Assembly (NCBI GenBank): GCA_040219575.1
Contig: JAVJSD010000110.1
Span: forward strand, 1-64,000
Length of the DNA stretch: 64,000 nucleotides
DNA from: JAVJSD01 sp040219575
GTDB lineage: Bacteria; Planctomycetota; Planctomycetia; Pirellulales; Pirellulaceae
Reading direction: 5' to 3'
Shown: one piece after another, positions 35,566 through 42,695 of the stretch
Position numbering within the stretch: position 1 is the stretch's first letter
How the letters are laid out: every line of letters starts with the position of its first letter
Position numbers and translations under genes: made by a program
The notes under the pieces: generated by a model
The model's database searches: none
What the model was told of the DNA's origin: nothing
Seen by the model: only the letters and a program-made list of their open reading frames with translations

Positions 35566-35762
35566 TACGAAGCTCCTGGTGGGACGAACTTGTTGAGCGT
35601 GAGGCCACGACGTTTCGACTTGGCCGCTTCCTTTGAGGCGAGGTAGCGGTCGGCCGCGATCTGATCGGGGAGCTTGTGTTGCTCCATTGATCCCGCGTCG
35701 CCAGCGGCCTTCGCCGGCCCCTGGGCGTTTTCGCGGATCGCGGTTTCGAGTTCGTCGGCCAT
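35565..35762 (-). CDS. small phage protein before the portal gene, 65 aa
   Basis: MADELETAIRENAQGPAKAA ... LPDQIAADRYLASKEAAKSK, a short helical charged protein. Size and place (between terminase and portal) match gpW-like head-completion or the small DUF proteins that precede portals in lambda-type phages. AGGAA lies upstream of the ATG at 35762; the frame extends to 35858 with no better start. Confidence 0.65.
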   Translation of the reverse strand: MADELETAIRENAQGPAKAAGDAGSMEQHKLPDQIAADRYLASKEAAKSKRRGLTLNKFVPPGAS

Positions 35763-35803
35763 TGCATTGATTCCTGGGAAGACAACCAGCCGGGCGAGCC
35801 AAC

Positions 35804-35840
35804 GAAAAAAGGCCACGCGGGATGCGGCCCGCATGGCCTT
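35804..35840 (-). terminator. rho-independent terminator after the moron gene
   Basis: On the minus strand AAGGCCATGCGGG, loop CCGCAT, then CCCGCGTGGCCTT followed by TTTT. The stem is 13 bases with one wobble, and the T-tract is clear. It lies between the moron gene's stop (36022) and the head gene start (35762), which would insulate the moron from the late transcript or force a promoter downstream. Confidence 0.82.
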
Positions 35841-36021
35841 GCTGTTGGCTGGTTTCACCGTCGGTAGCTAGCCGTCGATGTCGCCCGATCTGGTTGTCTA
35901 TTTCAATTTATACCCAACGCGACCTTGTTTGTGAGGCCGCATTCTTTGCCCCTTGTACGATTCGTTACGCATATAGACTCTGCTTCATCGAATTGCGTCA
36001 GCTTGCACTGACAACTTTGGT

Positions 36022-36897
36022 TCATTCGTCTGGGTTCAGTGAGTAGATGCCGTCGCGAATCAACCCTACGTTCGCTAGGTTTGGATTTGAGTGAGAACAT
36101 TGCAACGCTACCGCTGACACAAACGTCATCGCAGGTGGCTCGCCGAAAATGCCCCCAAATGTCAGCGTCAACATCGCGCCGTCTACCGGATCTTCAGACG
36201 GATACAATTTCGGGCGAGCGTCAACCAGATGGACGGTAGCCTCATCGACAAGTTTCTGAAGAACATCCACTGGATGCTTGTCGTTCTGCCGAAAGTCAAG
36301 ATAGTTCACACCGTCGGGAAACGCAGTTCGCAGGACGATGAGATCGAGGCCAATTGCCACAATACCATCACCGGTGTGCTTCGAAATTTGCGAATAACCT
36401 TTCGATAGGTGCGCATGCACTTGTTTTTCTGTGGACGGATACTTGCATGCGATGCCCAGCTCTTTGGTGAGTCCGTTGCCAGTTACAACGATATCGGGTT
36501 CGCGAAGCTCAACGTCGAAGCCGCCTTCGGCTAGAACACTAGCCAACCAAAGTTCATAAAAGAAGTCTTTTGCCTGATTCGGATCAGACCCTTGCGTGAG
36601 CGGTCCAGACGATATTGTTTTTAGATACTTTCTGAGTATGCCTTGCGGTTTGTCGCGTAACACCGATATCGCATGTGTAAGTCGCGCCACAACAATCTGT
36701 GCGTCGTAAAAGTCCTTAAATCGCGGTTGCCATTTGCGCAACCAATCATCTTCAGGCAACGACGCCTTGTCCTGCAGAAAGTCTCGCGTAGTAGCAAGCT
36801 GATCTGCCAAGGGCGAGTTACCGGGAATGGTGAAACCAGTGGTTGCCAAGGCGGCATCGAAATCCGCGAGATCCTGAGTGAGCTTGTCGTACCCCAT
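36022..36897 (-). CDS. PD-(D/E)xK-like moron protein, 291 aa
   Basis: No named family. The N-terminal half is helical. The core is KDFFYELWLASVLAEGGFDV, EPDIVVTG, then ELGIACKYPSTEKQVHAHL and KGYSQISKH: a helix with Glu, a PD-like EPDI strand and a CK strand, as in PD-(D/E)xK nucleases, although the usual Glu/Asp before the Lys is Ala (the helix Glu may substitute). It interrupts the terminase-portal gene order, is flanked by its own terminator and a promoter-region dyad, and looks unlike its neighbours. A defence or exclusion gene expressed from the prophage is the likeliest reading. Confidence 0.65.
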   Translation of the reverse strand: MGYDKLTQDLADFDAALATTGFTIPGNSPLADQLATTRDFLQDKASLPEDDWLRKWQPRFKDFYDAQIVVARLTHAISVLRDKPQGILRKYLKTISSGPLTQGSDPNQAKDFFYELWLASVLAEGGFDVELREPDIVVTGNGLTKELGIACKYPSTEKQVHAHLSKGYSQISKHTGDGIVAIGLDLIVLRTAFPDGVNYLDFRQNDKHPVDVLQKLVDEATVHLVDARPKLYPSEDPVDGAMLTLTFGGIFGEPPAMTFVSAVALQCSHSNPNLANVGLIRDGIYSLNPDE

Positions 36898-36924
36898 CGC
36901 GGGCTCCAGGCGTGCGTGTTGAAA

Positions 36925-36939
36925 GGTAGATATTCTACC
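36925..36939. promoter_or_regulatory. operator-like dyad upstream of the moron gene
   Basis: GGTAGA-TAT-TCTACC is a perfect 6+3+6 palindrome, 28 bases upstream of the moron start and overlapping the stop of the zinc-ribbon gene. Read on the minus strand the AT-rich centre GTAGAATAT could serve as a -10 element. Symmetry and placement suggest local control of the moron gene. Confidence 0.5.
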
Positions 36940-37111
36940 CGATAACGCGCTCGCAAGTCGTTACTCGTTGGCCGCAGTGTCGGCATTCGCGACGGCGCAC
37001 GAGCCTTTCGCCAATAGCTCGTCGAGTATAGATCACGTAGAAATGTCGGCAGCCGCAGTGCCGACAACGTAGACCCCGATCATCCTCGCGGTCGTCCTTG
37101 TCCTCTTTCAT
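36935..37111 (-). CDS. NrdR-like zinc-ribbon protein without ATP-cone, 58 aa
   Basis: CRHCGCRHFYVIYTRRAIGE ... RRRECRHCGQRVTTCERV reproduces the NrdR zinc ribbon (two CxxC pairs and the RRREC..CG..xTT.E pattern) but nothing of the ATP-cone. The ATG at 37111 overlaps the terminase stop by four bases. It is probably a small DNA-binding or packaging accessory rather than a nucleotide-reductase regulator. Confidence 0.75.
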   Translation of the reverse strand: MKEDKDDREDDRGLRCRHCGCRHFYVIYTRRAIGERLVRRRECRHCGQRVTTCERVIG

Positions 37112-39378
37112 GCTCGCTTTCTCCGCTGTAGCTCCGCAAAACTGACTCGCTCGCGTTTCCCTGGTTGACCATCGCCGCCAGCACCTTCTAGCACGACGCC
37201 TTGCATCGACGCAGCCACGGCGCAGCCGACAAGGCCATCGAACCAGTGGTTGTCTCCCCGTTCGGGGCGCTGCTTCCATTCATCAACGGTCCGTCCGCGA
37301 CCTTCGGTCTTCACGCGATACTCGGCAGTGAGATGTTCCGCGAGAAGGCGATGGTGTTCGGGGCTATCGCCAAAGAGCGATAGGCAACCGCGATCTCCCA
37401 TCGCTACTGCGAGTCGGGCATAGACAAAGGACTTCCAGAAATTCGTGTCGTAAACGACATGCCGCACAGCCCGCTTGCCGGCGACGTTGGGCATCCGCCA
37501 GTTGTGGCCGACGCGGTCACCAGGACGGCGCTTGTATTCAGAGAAGGGCTGGCTCGACGCGCCGACGAATCGTCCGTGGCTGGGCAAGACGATTCCCGCG
37601 TGCGCGGCCTGACGGCAGAACTGATAGACCACGTCGGTACTCGATCCCCAGTTCGCATCAACCAGGCAACGTTCGATCCGCAGCATGGCACCGTCGTCGC
37701 GTCGCCATTCGCGGCCGAGAAACTCTTCGGTGAGTTGTTCCAGGCCGGCATAGATGGCACCTTCCAACCCCGATGCCTTCGTGACGGCCGCCAACGTCTG
37801 CCGAGCGTCGCGGAGCGTGAAGTAGGGACGCTGCTGGTCGGGAAACGAACCGTAGTCCACGACGTAGCCTGTGAAATCGTCCTCCCAAGCGGCGACCACG
37901 AAGAACAACAAGTTGGCCTGCACGTCGATGAACATCGTCAGGTGATTGCATCCGATCGGCACCGCGCGGCGGATCATGCGGTTCAACTTTCCCGCAATCT
38001 GCTCCGTCGTTAGATCATCGTTTTCAGCCGATTCGACTGGCAATGGTTCGTTCTGATACTCCGCGAAGAACGCCGCCTCATCCTGCAGCTTCAGATTCAT
38101 CGCGTGCTGGACGGCGGAAACTTCGTCATGGTTGAATCGTTCCGCCCACGCTATCTCCGCGCCAACATCCATCGCCTCTTGGTTATCGGCATAGAACTCC
38201 GTCGCCAGCCGGATGTCGCCGTGGCCGCGGAGGCTTTCTCCACGAAGTTCGCCGTACCTTTCCCACAGCTTTTCGTCGGTCGGAAACGAGTAGACCATCT
38301 TGGTGCGTTCGCCATTCCATTCAGGATGCGTGTCGCGCGAGAGGATGTTGTCTGCCATGTCGCCCGGCCGAATTACTGTGCAAGGCATGATGCCGGAGAT
38401 CTTCTTGCCTGGACCGGCCAGGCCGAGGATCGCGCCGGCCAGGATGCTCTCCCGCGTAGCGCATTGCGACAGCGAACGCGCCGATTCGTCGGTTTGCGGA
38501 TCGTCGATAACGACGAGCGACGGACGCATGGTTTGACCATCTGCCCGTTTGTATTTCATGCCGCGAATGCGACCGGTGATGCCCGCGACTTTGATGATCG
38601 CTCCGCTGGCGGTGCTGGCCGGCATCGTGGGAAGCACGATCTCTTTGGCCGTCCAGCCGATGTGCGTCCGTTCGCCCTTGTGGAGCTGTCCGTTGCAGCG
38701 ATTGGCGATGCCGTCGAGGCACTGGATCGGATATACAACCTCGGGATAGTCCTCCAACAACAGGTCGTTGCCATCCAATTCCATCTTGATGGAATCGAGC
38801 ATGTCCATCGCATGACCTTCGTCCGACCCGATCAGGCAGACGAACTCGCGGTGCCCGTTGAGCACAGCCCAGATGCAGGCGCATTCACAGATCGTCGTCT
38901 TGCCCGACCCGCGAGGCATCGCCATCGCGAACAGTCCGCCGCGCAAGACCGCCTGCTCGATCTTGCCGATCACTTTCAAATGGTCCGGCGACCAGGGCAG
39001 ATGGAACGTCAACGGAAAGTAAGAATCGCAAAAGAAACGGAAGTCCGTCGCCGCCCTCGCTTTTCGATCCGGTTTCACGACTTCCGGCAATTCGCCGATG
39101 TCGCGACCGGCGATTGCGAGCGCCACGTTGCGAGCGCGAGCCCGTTCTTTCAACTTCTCGTAAGGATCACTGTCGGGCTCTGAGCGGGGAGCATGTCGAA
39201 TCTCCACGAGCCAGGCGACGTAGCGCAACAGGTCCACGTAACGCGCATCGCCGATCCGCATGCCGGCGCGCGTGCGGTGGCGATGGAGTTGCCGCTCGTT
39301 GATGACCTCGCCCAGCGGCGTCGAGTTCAACAAGCGGCAGAGTTCGCTCGGTCGTAGTTTTCGCGGGTCAGTCGCCAC
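37108..39378 (-). CDS. terminase large subunit with HTH N-terminus, 756 aa
   Basis: Packages DNA into procapsids. Walker A AMPRGSGKTTICE is at residues 153-165, a Walker B-like acidic strand (SLVVIDDPQTDE) lies near 290, and the C-terminal half (TMFIDVQANLLFFVVAAWED near 490) contains the nuclease's first acidic strand. The N-terminal 60 residues (LCRLLNSTPLGEVINERQLH...RYVDLLRYVAWLV) resemble a small-subunit-type HTH. The gene follows a mini-protein that echoes this N-terminus. GpA/GpB-type terminase; complete. Confidence 0.9.
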   Translation of the reverse strand: MATDPRKLRPSELCRLLNSTPLGEVINERQLHRHRTRAGMRIGDARYVDLLRYVAWLVEIRHAPRSEPDSDPYEKLKERARARNVALAIAGRDIGELPEVVKPDRKARAATDFRFFCDSYFPLTFHLPWSPDHLKVIGKIEQAVLRGGLFAMAMPRGSGKTTICECACIWAVLNGHREFVCLIGSDEGHAMDMLDSIKMELDGNDLLLEDYPEVVYPIQCLDGIANRCNGQLHKGERTHIGWTAKEIVLPTMPASTASGAIIKVAGITGRIRGMKYKRADGQTMRPSLVVIDDPQTDESARSLSQCATRESILAGAILGLAGPGKKISGIMPCTVIRPGDMADNILSRDTHPEWNGERTKMVYSFPTDEKLWERYGELRGESLRGHGDIRLATEFYADNQEAMDVGAEIAWAERFNHDEVSAVQHAMNLKLQDEAAFFAEYQNEPLPVESAENDDLTTEQIAGKLNRMIRRAVPIGCNHLTMFIDVQANLLFFVVAAWEDDFTGYVVDYGSFPDQQRPYFTLRDARQTLAAVTKASGLEGAIYAGLEQLTEEFLGREWRRDDGAMLRIERCLVDANWGSSTDVVYQFCRQAAHAGIVLPSHGRFVGASSQPFSEYKRRPGDRVGHNWRMPNVAGKRAVRHVVYDTNFWKSFVYARLAVAMGDRGCLSLFGDSPEHHRLLAEHLTAEYRVKTEGRGRTVDEWKQRPERGDNHWFDGLVGCAVAASMQGVVLEGAGGDGQPGKRERVSFAELQRRKRA

Positions 39379-39577
39379 GCCCCATCTCCTTCACCAGCCA
39401 CGCGGCGTAATGCACGAGGTTCATCGTGCCATCGGGATTCTGTGGTGCGCCGGCCTCCAGGTCCGTCGCGATCTGTTCGACGGGCACGCGCAGCTTGGCC
39501 GCCGCCGAAAGCAACTTGGCGGCTTGCTCGGGCGTAAGCCGGTTTGGGTCCAGCGGTGGGTTGTCAGCGGCCAACAT
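39368..39577 (-). CDS. small HTH-like protein preceding terminase, 69 aa
   Basis: NRLTPEQAAKLLSAAAKLRV, PVEQIATDLEAGAPQ, then MNLVHYAAWLVKE, which echoes the RYVDLLRYVAWLVEIR of the terminase N-terminus. A Shine-Dalgarno (GGAGAGGGGG) precedes the ATG at 39577; the frame to 39763 has no better start. Overlaps the terminase start by 11 bases. Probably the small terminase subunit or a remnant of it. Confidence 0.65.
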   Translation of the reverse strand: MLAADNPPLDPNRLTPEQAAKLLSAAAKLRVPVEQIATDLEAGAPQNPDGTMNLVHYAAWLVKEMGRGD

Positions 39578-39821
39578 TGCCCCCTCTCCGCCCGCTTTGC
39601 GACTGGCGCGACACGGCGCGAACTGTGGCGTCCTCCGGCCGTCTTCGCCTACTTGTTCGCCAGGTTTGGCGACGCGACACGGCCCAAATCTGGGCCTCGT
39701 AAGAAACCTGCTGAATTCCGGCGGAATTGTCGCCAACCGCGCTTGATGTGTTTCGGAACGCATGGCTCATGTGTGACTGTCGTAACGCAAATCCCAACCA
39801 CCAACCAAACGGAGAACACGC

Positions 39822-40049
39822 ATGAACGCCCGCGAAAACAAAAAGCCGAAGCTGACCGCCGAGGCGGCTTACGAGAACGCGCACATCGTCGCGCAAGACC
39901 TGGTCCAACGGATCGGCGAGTTGCTTTTCGATCTTCCCGCGCCGGGCAACGACGAGAACCCGATCAACTGGGCCGACGTCGGAAGCGTCAACGAAGTCAA
40001 CAACCGCCTCTCTTCGATCGTCGCCTTTCTCGAAGGCACCGAAGAGTAA
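39822..40049 (+). CDS. hypothetical small acidic protein, 75 aa
   Basis: MNARENKKPKLTAEAAYENA, then LVQRIGELLFDLPAPGNDEN and NEVNNRLSSIVAFLEGTEE. No domain recognised. CGGAGAA lies upstream of the start. First of three + strand genes diverging from the terminase module; early phage gene by position. Confidence 0.65.
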   Translation: MNARENKKPKLTAEAAYENAHIVAQDLVQRIGELLFDLPAPGNDENPINWADVGSVNEVNNRLSSIVAFLEGTEE

Positions 40050-40076
40050 CCACCAACCACGAAAGGAAACGAAACC

Positions 40077-40328
40077 ATGACCATCAACGAACTGATCGAA
40101 CGCCTCGAAGAATACCGCGACGCCCTGGGCAGTGAAGCCGAAGTCCGATTGATGACCCAACAGAACTGGCCATTCGAAAACGAGATCGTCGGCCTCGCTT
40201 CGGGCGAAGAAATCAACGAGCCCGACGACGGCGAAGACGAAGACGTGGACGAAGACCGTGTGGTCTTCATCGTTGAAGGCCAGCAGCGCTGCTACGGATC
40301 GAAGCGGGCCTGGGAGGTCGCCTACTAA
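40077..40328 (+). CDS. hypothetical acidic protein, 83 aa
   Basis: INELIERLEEYRDALGSEAE, then LMTQQNWPFENEIVGLASG, an acidic stretch (EPDDGEDEDVDED) and a beta-like end VVFIVEGQQRCYGSKRAWEV. The pattern fits small phage proteins without known function. AAAGGAAA precedes the ATG at a good distance. Confidence 0.7.
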   Translation: MTINELIERLEEYRDALGSEAEVRLMTQQNWPFENEIVGLASGEEINEPDDGEDEDVDEDRVVFIVEGQQRCYGSKRAWEVAY

Positions 40329-40418
40329 AGCCGAAACGCCCGCACGGGCGTCGCGGCGGGTGGTTCCCGCCGCCTGATGATGGCAGCCCAACCATCGACC
40401 AACGTAAGGAGCCAGATC

Positions 40419-40787
40419 ATGGCAACGAAGAAGACCACGACGAAGAAGGCCCCGGCCCGCAAGGCCACCGTGAAGAAGCCCGCTCCCAAGAAGGCCTCGA
40501 CGACGAAGCCGGCGAAGAAGACCAAGCCCGCCGCGACCAAGGGCGACGCGAATGCCAAGAAGCTCAGCGCCATCGACGCCGCTGCGAAGGTGCTCGCCAC
40601 GGCGAAGGAGCCGATGAACTGCAAAGAGCTGATCGAGACGCTGGCCGCGAAGAAACTCTGGACCAGCCCCGGCGGCAAGACGCCCCACGCGACGCTCTAC
40701 AGCGCAATCCTGCGGGAGATCAGCACGAAGGGGAAGGACGCCCGCTTCAAGAAGACCGAGCGCGGCAAGTTCGCCGCCAATGGTTAG
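40419..40787 (+). CDS. HARE-HTH protein with histone H1-like Lys/Ala/Pro tail, 122 aa
   Basis: Residues 1-50 are repeats of KK, AP and TKK as in histone H1 tails; residues 50-122 (SAIDAAAKVLATAKEPMNCK, ELIETLAAKKLW, then KTPHATLYSAILREISTKGK) are the HARE-HTH winged helix shared by restriction enzymes, chromatin proteins and the RNA polymerase delta subunit. It probably binds and compacts DNA. The ATG at 40419 has AAGGAG upstream. The hairpin after it terminates this short operon. Confidence 0.88.
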   Translation: MATKKTTTKKAPARKATVKKPAPKKASTTKPAKKTKPAATKGDANAKKLSAIDAAAKVLATAKEPMNCKELIETLAAKKLWTSPGGKTPHATLYSAILREISTKGKDARFKKTERGKFAANG

Positions 40788-40809
40788 GCCACGCGACGGG
40801 TTCCCACCC

Positions 40810-40845
40810 AACGCCCCACGTTCGCCACGTCGGGGCGTTTTCTCA
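40810..40845 (+). terminator. rho-independent terminator after the HARE-HTH gene
   Basis: AACGCCCCACG and CGTCGGGGCGTT pair around TTCGCCA with one bulged base, followed by TTTTCTC. It sits 23 bases after the stop. Confidence 0.78.
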
Positions 40846-40903
40846 TTGGTGGCCTCGCTGGCCAACCCGGCCCGCCGGCCGCGACACGTTGCGAACGTCG
40901 TGT

Positions 40904-42220
40904 TCACGTCGCCACCTCCTCGGCTGCGAGTCGTTCCGCCTTCCGCCCGGTGAATTTCTCCCACCGTTCGACGATTACGTCGCAATAGGGCGGGTCGAGT
41001 TCCATGAGGAAGGCTTTGCGGTTCGTCTGTTCGCAGGCGATCAAGGTCGACCCGCTCCCGCCGAACAAATCGAGCACGTTCTCTCCGATCCGGGATGAGT
41101 ATTGCATCGCCCGCACCGCCAGCTCGACCGGCTTTTCGGTCAGGTGAACCATCGACTGCGGGTTGACCTTCTTTACCGACCAGACATCGACGGCGTTGGT
41201 CGGACCAAGCCACTGGTGCGCCGCCCCTTCGCGCCACCCGTAGAAACACCATTCGTGGTTGCCCATGAAGTCTTTGCGCGTGAGCACCGGATGCTCCTTC
41301 ACCCAGATGATCGCCTGCGAAAAGTAGAGGCCGGTCGCCTTCAGGACCGGTGGGTAGTTGGCGCAATTCGCATACCCGCCCCAGATGTAGAAGCCGCGCC
41401 CCGGCGCGAGCACGCGAGCCAGGTTGCCGAACCAAGCCGCCAGCAGAGCGTCAAACGCTTCATCCGTCACGAAGTCGTTGGCCAGCGGGCGGTCCTTGGC
41501 TCGCATCTTTTTGTGTGTGGGCTTCGACTTCTCGGGGTGCCGCTCCAGGTCGAACTTCTGATGGTGCTTGTTCGGGTTGGCGAAGCTGCTGTTGCCGGCG
41601 GCGATGGCATTGTTCGAGCGAGGTTCGACTTTCACGTTGTACGGCGGATCAGTGTTGACCAGATGAATCACCGCGCCGTCGAGCAGCCGATCGACGTCTT
41701 CGGGTTTGCTGCTGTCGGCGCAAAGCAATCGATGATCACCAAGAATCCACAGGTCGCCCGGCTGCGTGATCGCTTCGTCGGGCGGTTCGGGCACCTCGTC
41801 GGGATCGGTCAGCCCTTCTTGCAGATCGCCACCGAGCAGTTTCGCCAGTTCGTCCTGGTCGAAGCCGAGCAGACCGAGGTCGTAGTTCGCGGCTTGCAAC
41901 TCACCCAGTTCGATTGGCAGCAGGTCGTAGTCCCATTCGGCCAGCGACGCCGTCTGGTTGTCGGCAATGCGGTACGCCTTGATCTGCTCGGCGGTCAGGT
42001 CCTTGGCGACGTGAACCGGGATTTTCTCCAGGCCCAGCTTCTGTGCTGCCTTCCACCGGGTGTGCCCGCAGATGATCACTCCCTCGGTATCGACGACGAT
42101 GGGCTGGCGGAACCCGAACTCACGGAGCGAGGCCGCCACAGCATCGACCGCCTCGTCGTTGATCCGCGGGTTGTTCGGATAGGGTTTGACCCGCGACAGG
42201 GGCCACAGCTCGATCTTCAT
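40904..42220 (-). CDS. ParB-domain - adenine DNA methyltransferase fusion, 438 aa
   Basis: Residues 1-100 are a ParB/Srx-like nuclease domain (KPYPNNPRINDEAVDAVAAS, GFRQPIVVDTEGVIICGHTR, where GHTRWKAA is the catalytic patch). Residues 165-438 are a beta-class N6 methyltransferase: VNTDPPYNV near 198-205 before DLFGGSGSTLIACE near 395-408. Phage genes of this design modify viral DNA, often to escape host restriction. The ATG at 42220 has CGGAG upstream. It follows the primase gene on the same strand after about 400 bases. Confidence 0.9.
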   Translation of the reverse strand: MKIELWPLSRVKPYPNNPRINDEAVDAVAASLREFGFRQPIVVDTEGVIICGHTRWKAAQKLGLEKIPVHVAKDLTAEQIKAYRIADNQTASLAEWDYDLLPIELGELQAANYDLGLLGFDQDELAKLLGGDLQEGLTDPDEVPEPPDEAITQPGDLWILGDHRLLCADSSKPEDVDRLLDGAVIHLVNTDPPYNVKVEPRSNNAIAAGNSSFANPNKHHQKFDLERHPEKSKPTHKKMRAKDRPLANDFVTDEAFDALLAAWFGNLARVLAPGRGFYIWGGYANCANYPPVLKATGLYFSQAIIWVKEHPVLTRKDFMGNHEWCFYGWREGAAHQWLGPTNAVDVWSVKKVNPQSMVHLTEKPVELAVRAMQYSSRIGENVLDLFGGSGSTLIACEQTNRKAFLMELDPPYCDVIVERWEKFTGRKAERLAAEEVAT

Positions 42221-42225
42221 GAAAT

Positions 42226-42628
42226 TCACTCCGTTGGAAATTCGGACAAGCAAAACAAACTCTGTCTAAGACGGTGGCTGTTCCCGCGTGCCTCACCTGT
42301 GATTTCTGGCCGGGAAGGAACCATGCGACCTGCCCAGATTGCCCTGCTTCGCCTCAGGGCGGGCCGGTGGTGCTGGGCAATCGTTGCCGCCAAACGCCGA
42401 AAGGACGCCACAGTCGCCAACGTGGGGCGCGTCGTGGCAAACGTTGCCAAGCGAGGCAGGCACACTTGGTTGCCGCTTGATGTGCCGAACCTGCCGAACC
42501 TGCCGAACCTATTTCCCTGCGACCCAAACCCGCGTGCGCGGGCGCGTGCGCGCGCGTACATGTGTGTGTTTACTGAAAAGGTTCGGCAACGTTCGGCGTG
42601 TCGTCGCATGTACTTGTTCTCCAATGGG
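42226..42628. other. intergenic region with iteron-like cluster, no supported gene
   Basis: A frame is open on the minus strand across this stretch, but it runs antisense-free of any conserved motif, overlaps the primase gene and is built partly from the CCGAACCTG repeats, so I do not call a gene. It is described under the repeat entries. Confidence 0.5.
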
Positions 42629-42695
42629 TTAGCGTGCCGAACCTGCGGCGTTTCCAAGGTTCGGCATAGGTTCGGCAAAGCCCTCAAGGTTCGGC
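42484..42695. repeat. iteron-like cluster of GCCGAAC/GTTCGGC
   Basis: Nine copies of the 7-mer GCCGAAC or its complement in 212 bases: + strand at 42484, 42493, 42502 (9-bp period) and 42636; complement at 42581, 42591, 42659, 42670 and 42689. Four of them lie in the last codons of the primase gene (two spell Pro-Asn-Leu). Chance would give about 0.03 copies. The clustering beside a replication gene suggests initiator or repressor binding sites. Confidence 0.7.
42541..42569. other. alternating purine-pyrimidine stretch, Z-DNA prone
   Basis: From GCGCGTGCGCGCGCG to TACATGTGTGTGT the bases alternate perfectly for 28 positions within the iteron cluster. Such DNA adopts the Z form under negative supercoiling and can aid strand opening. 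Confidence 0.6.

Noticed and set aside
39564..41435. A 623-codon minus-strand frame across several small genes
   Set aside because: It runs through three better-supported + strand genes and a terminator; no recognisable domain.
42484..42695. CRISPR array
   Set aside because: Units are 7-9 bases with no spacers of fixed length and mixed orientation; no cas genes nearby.
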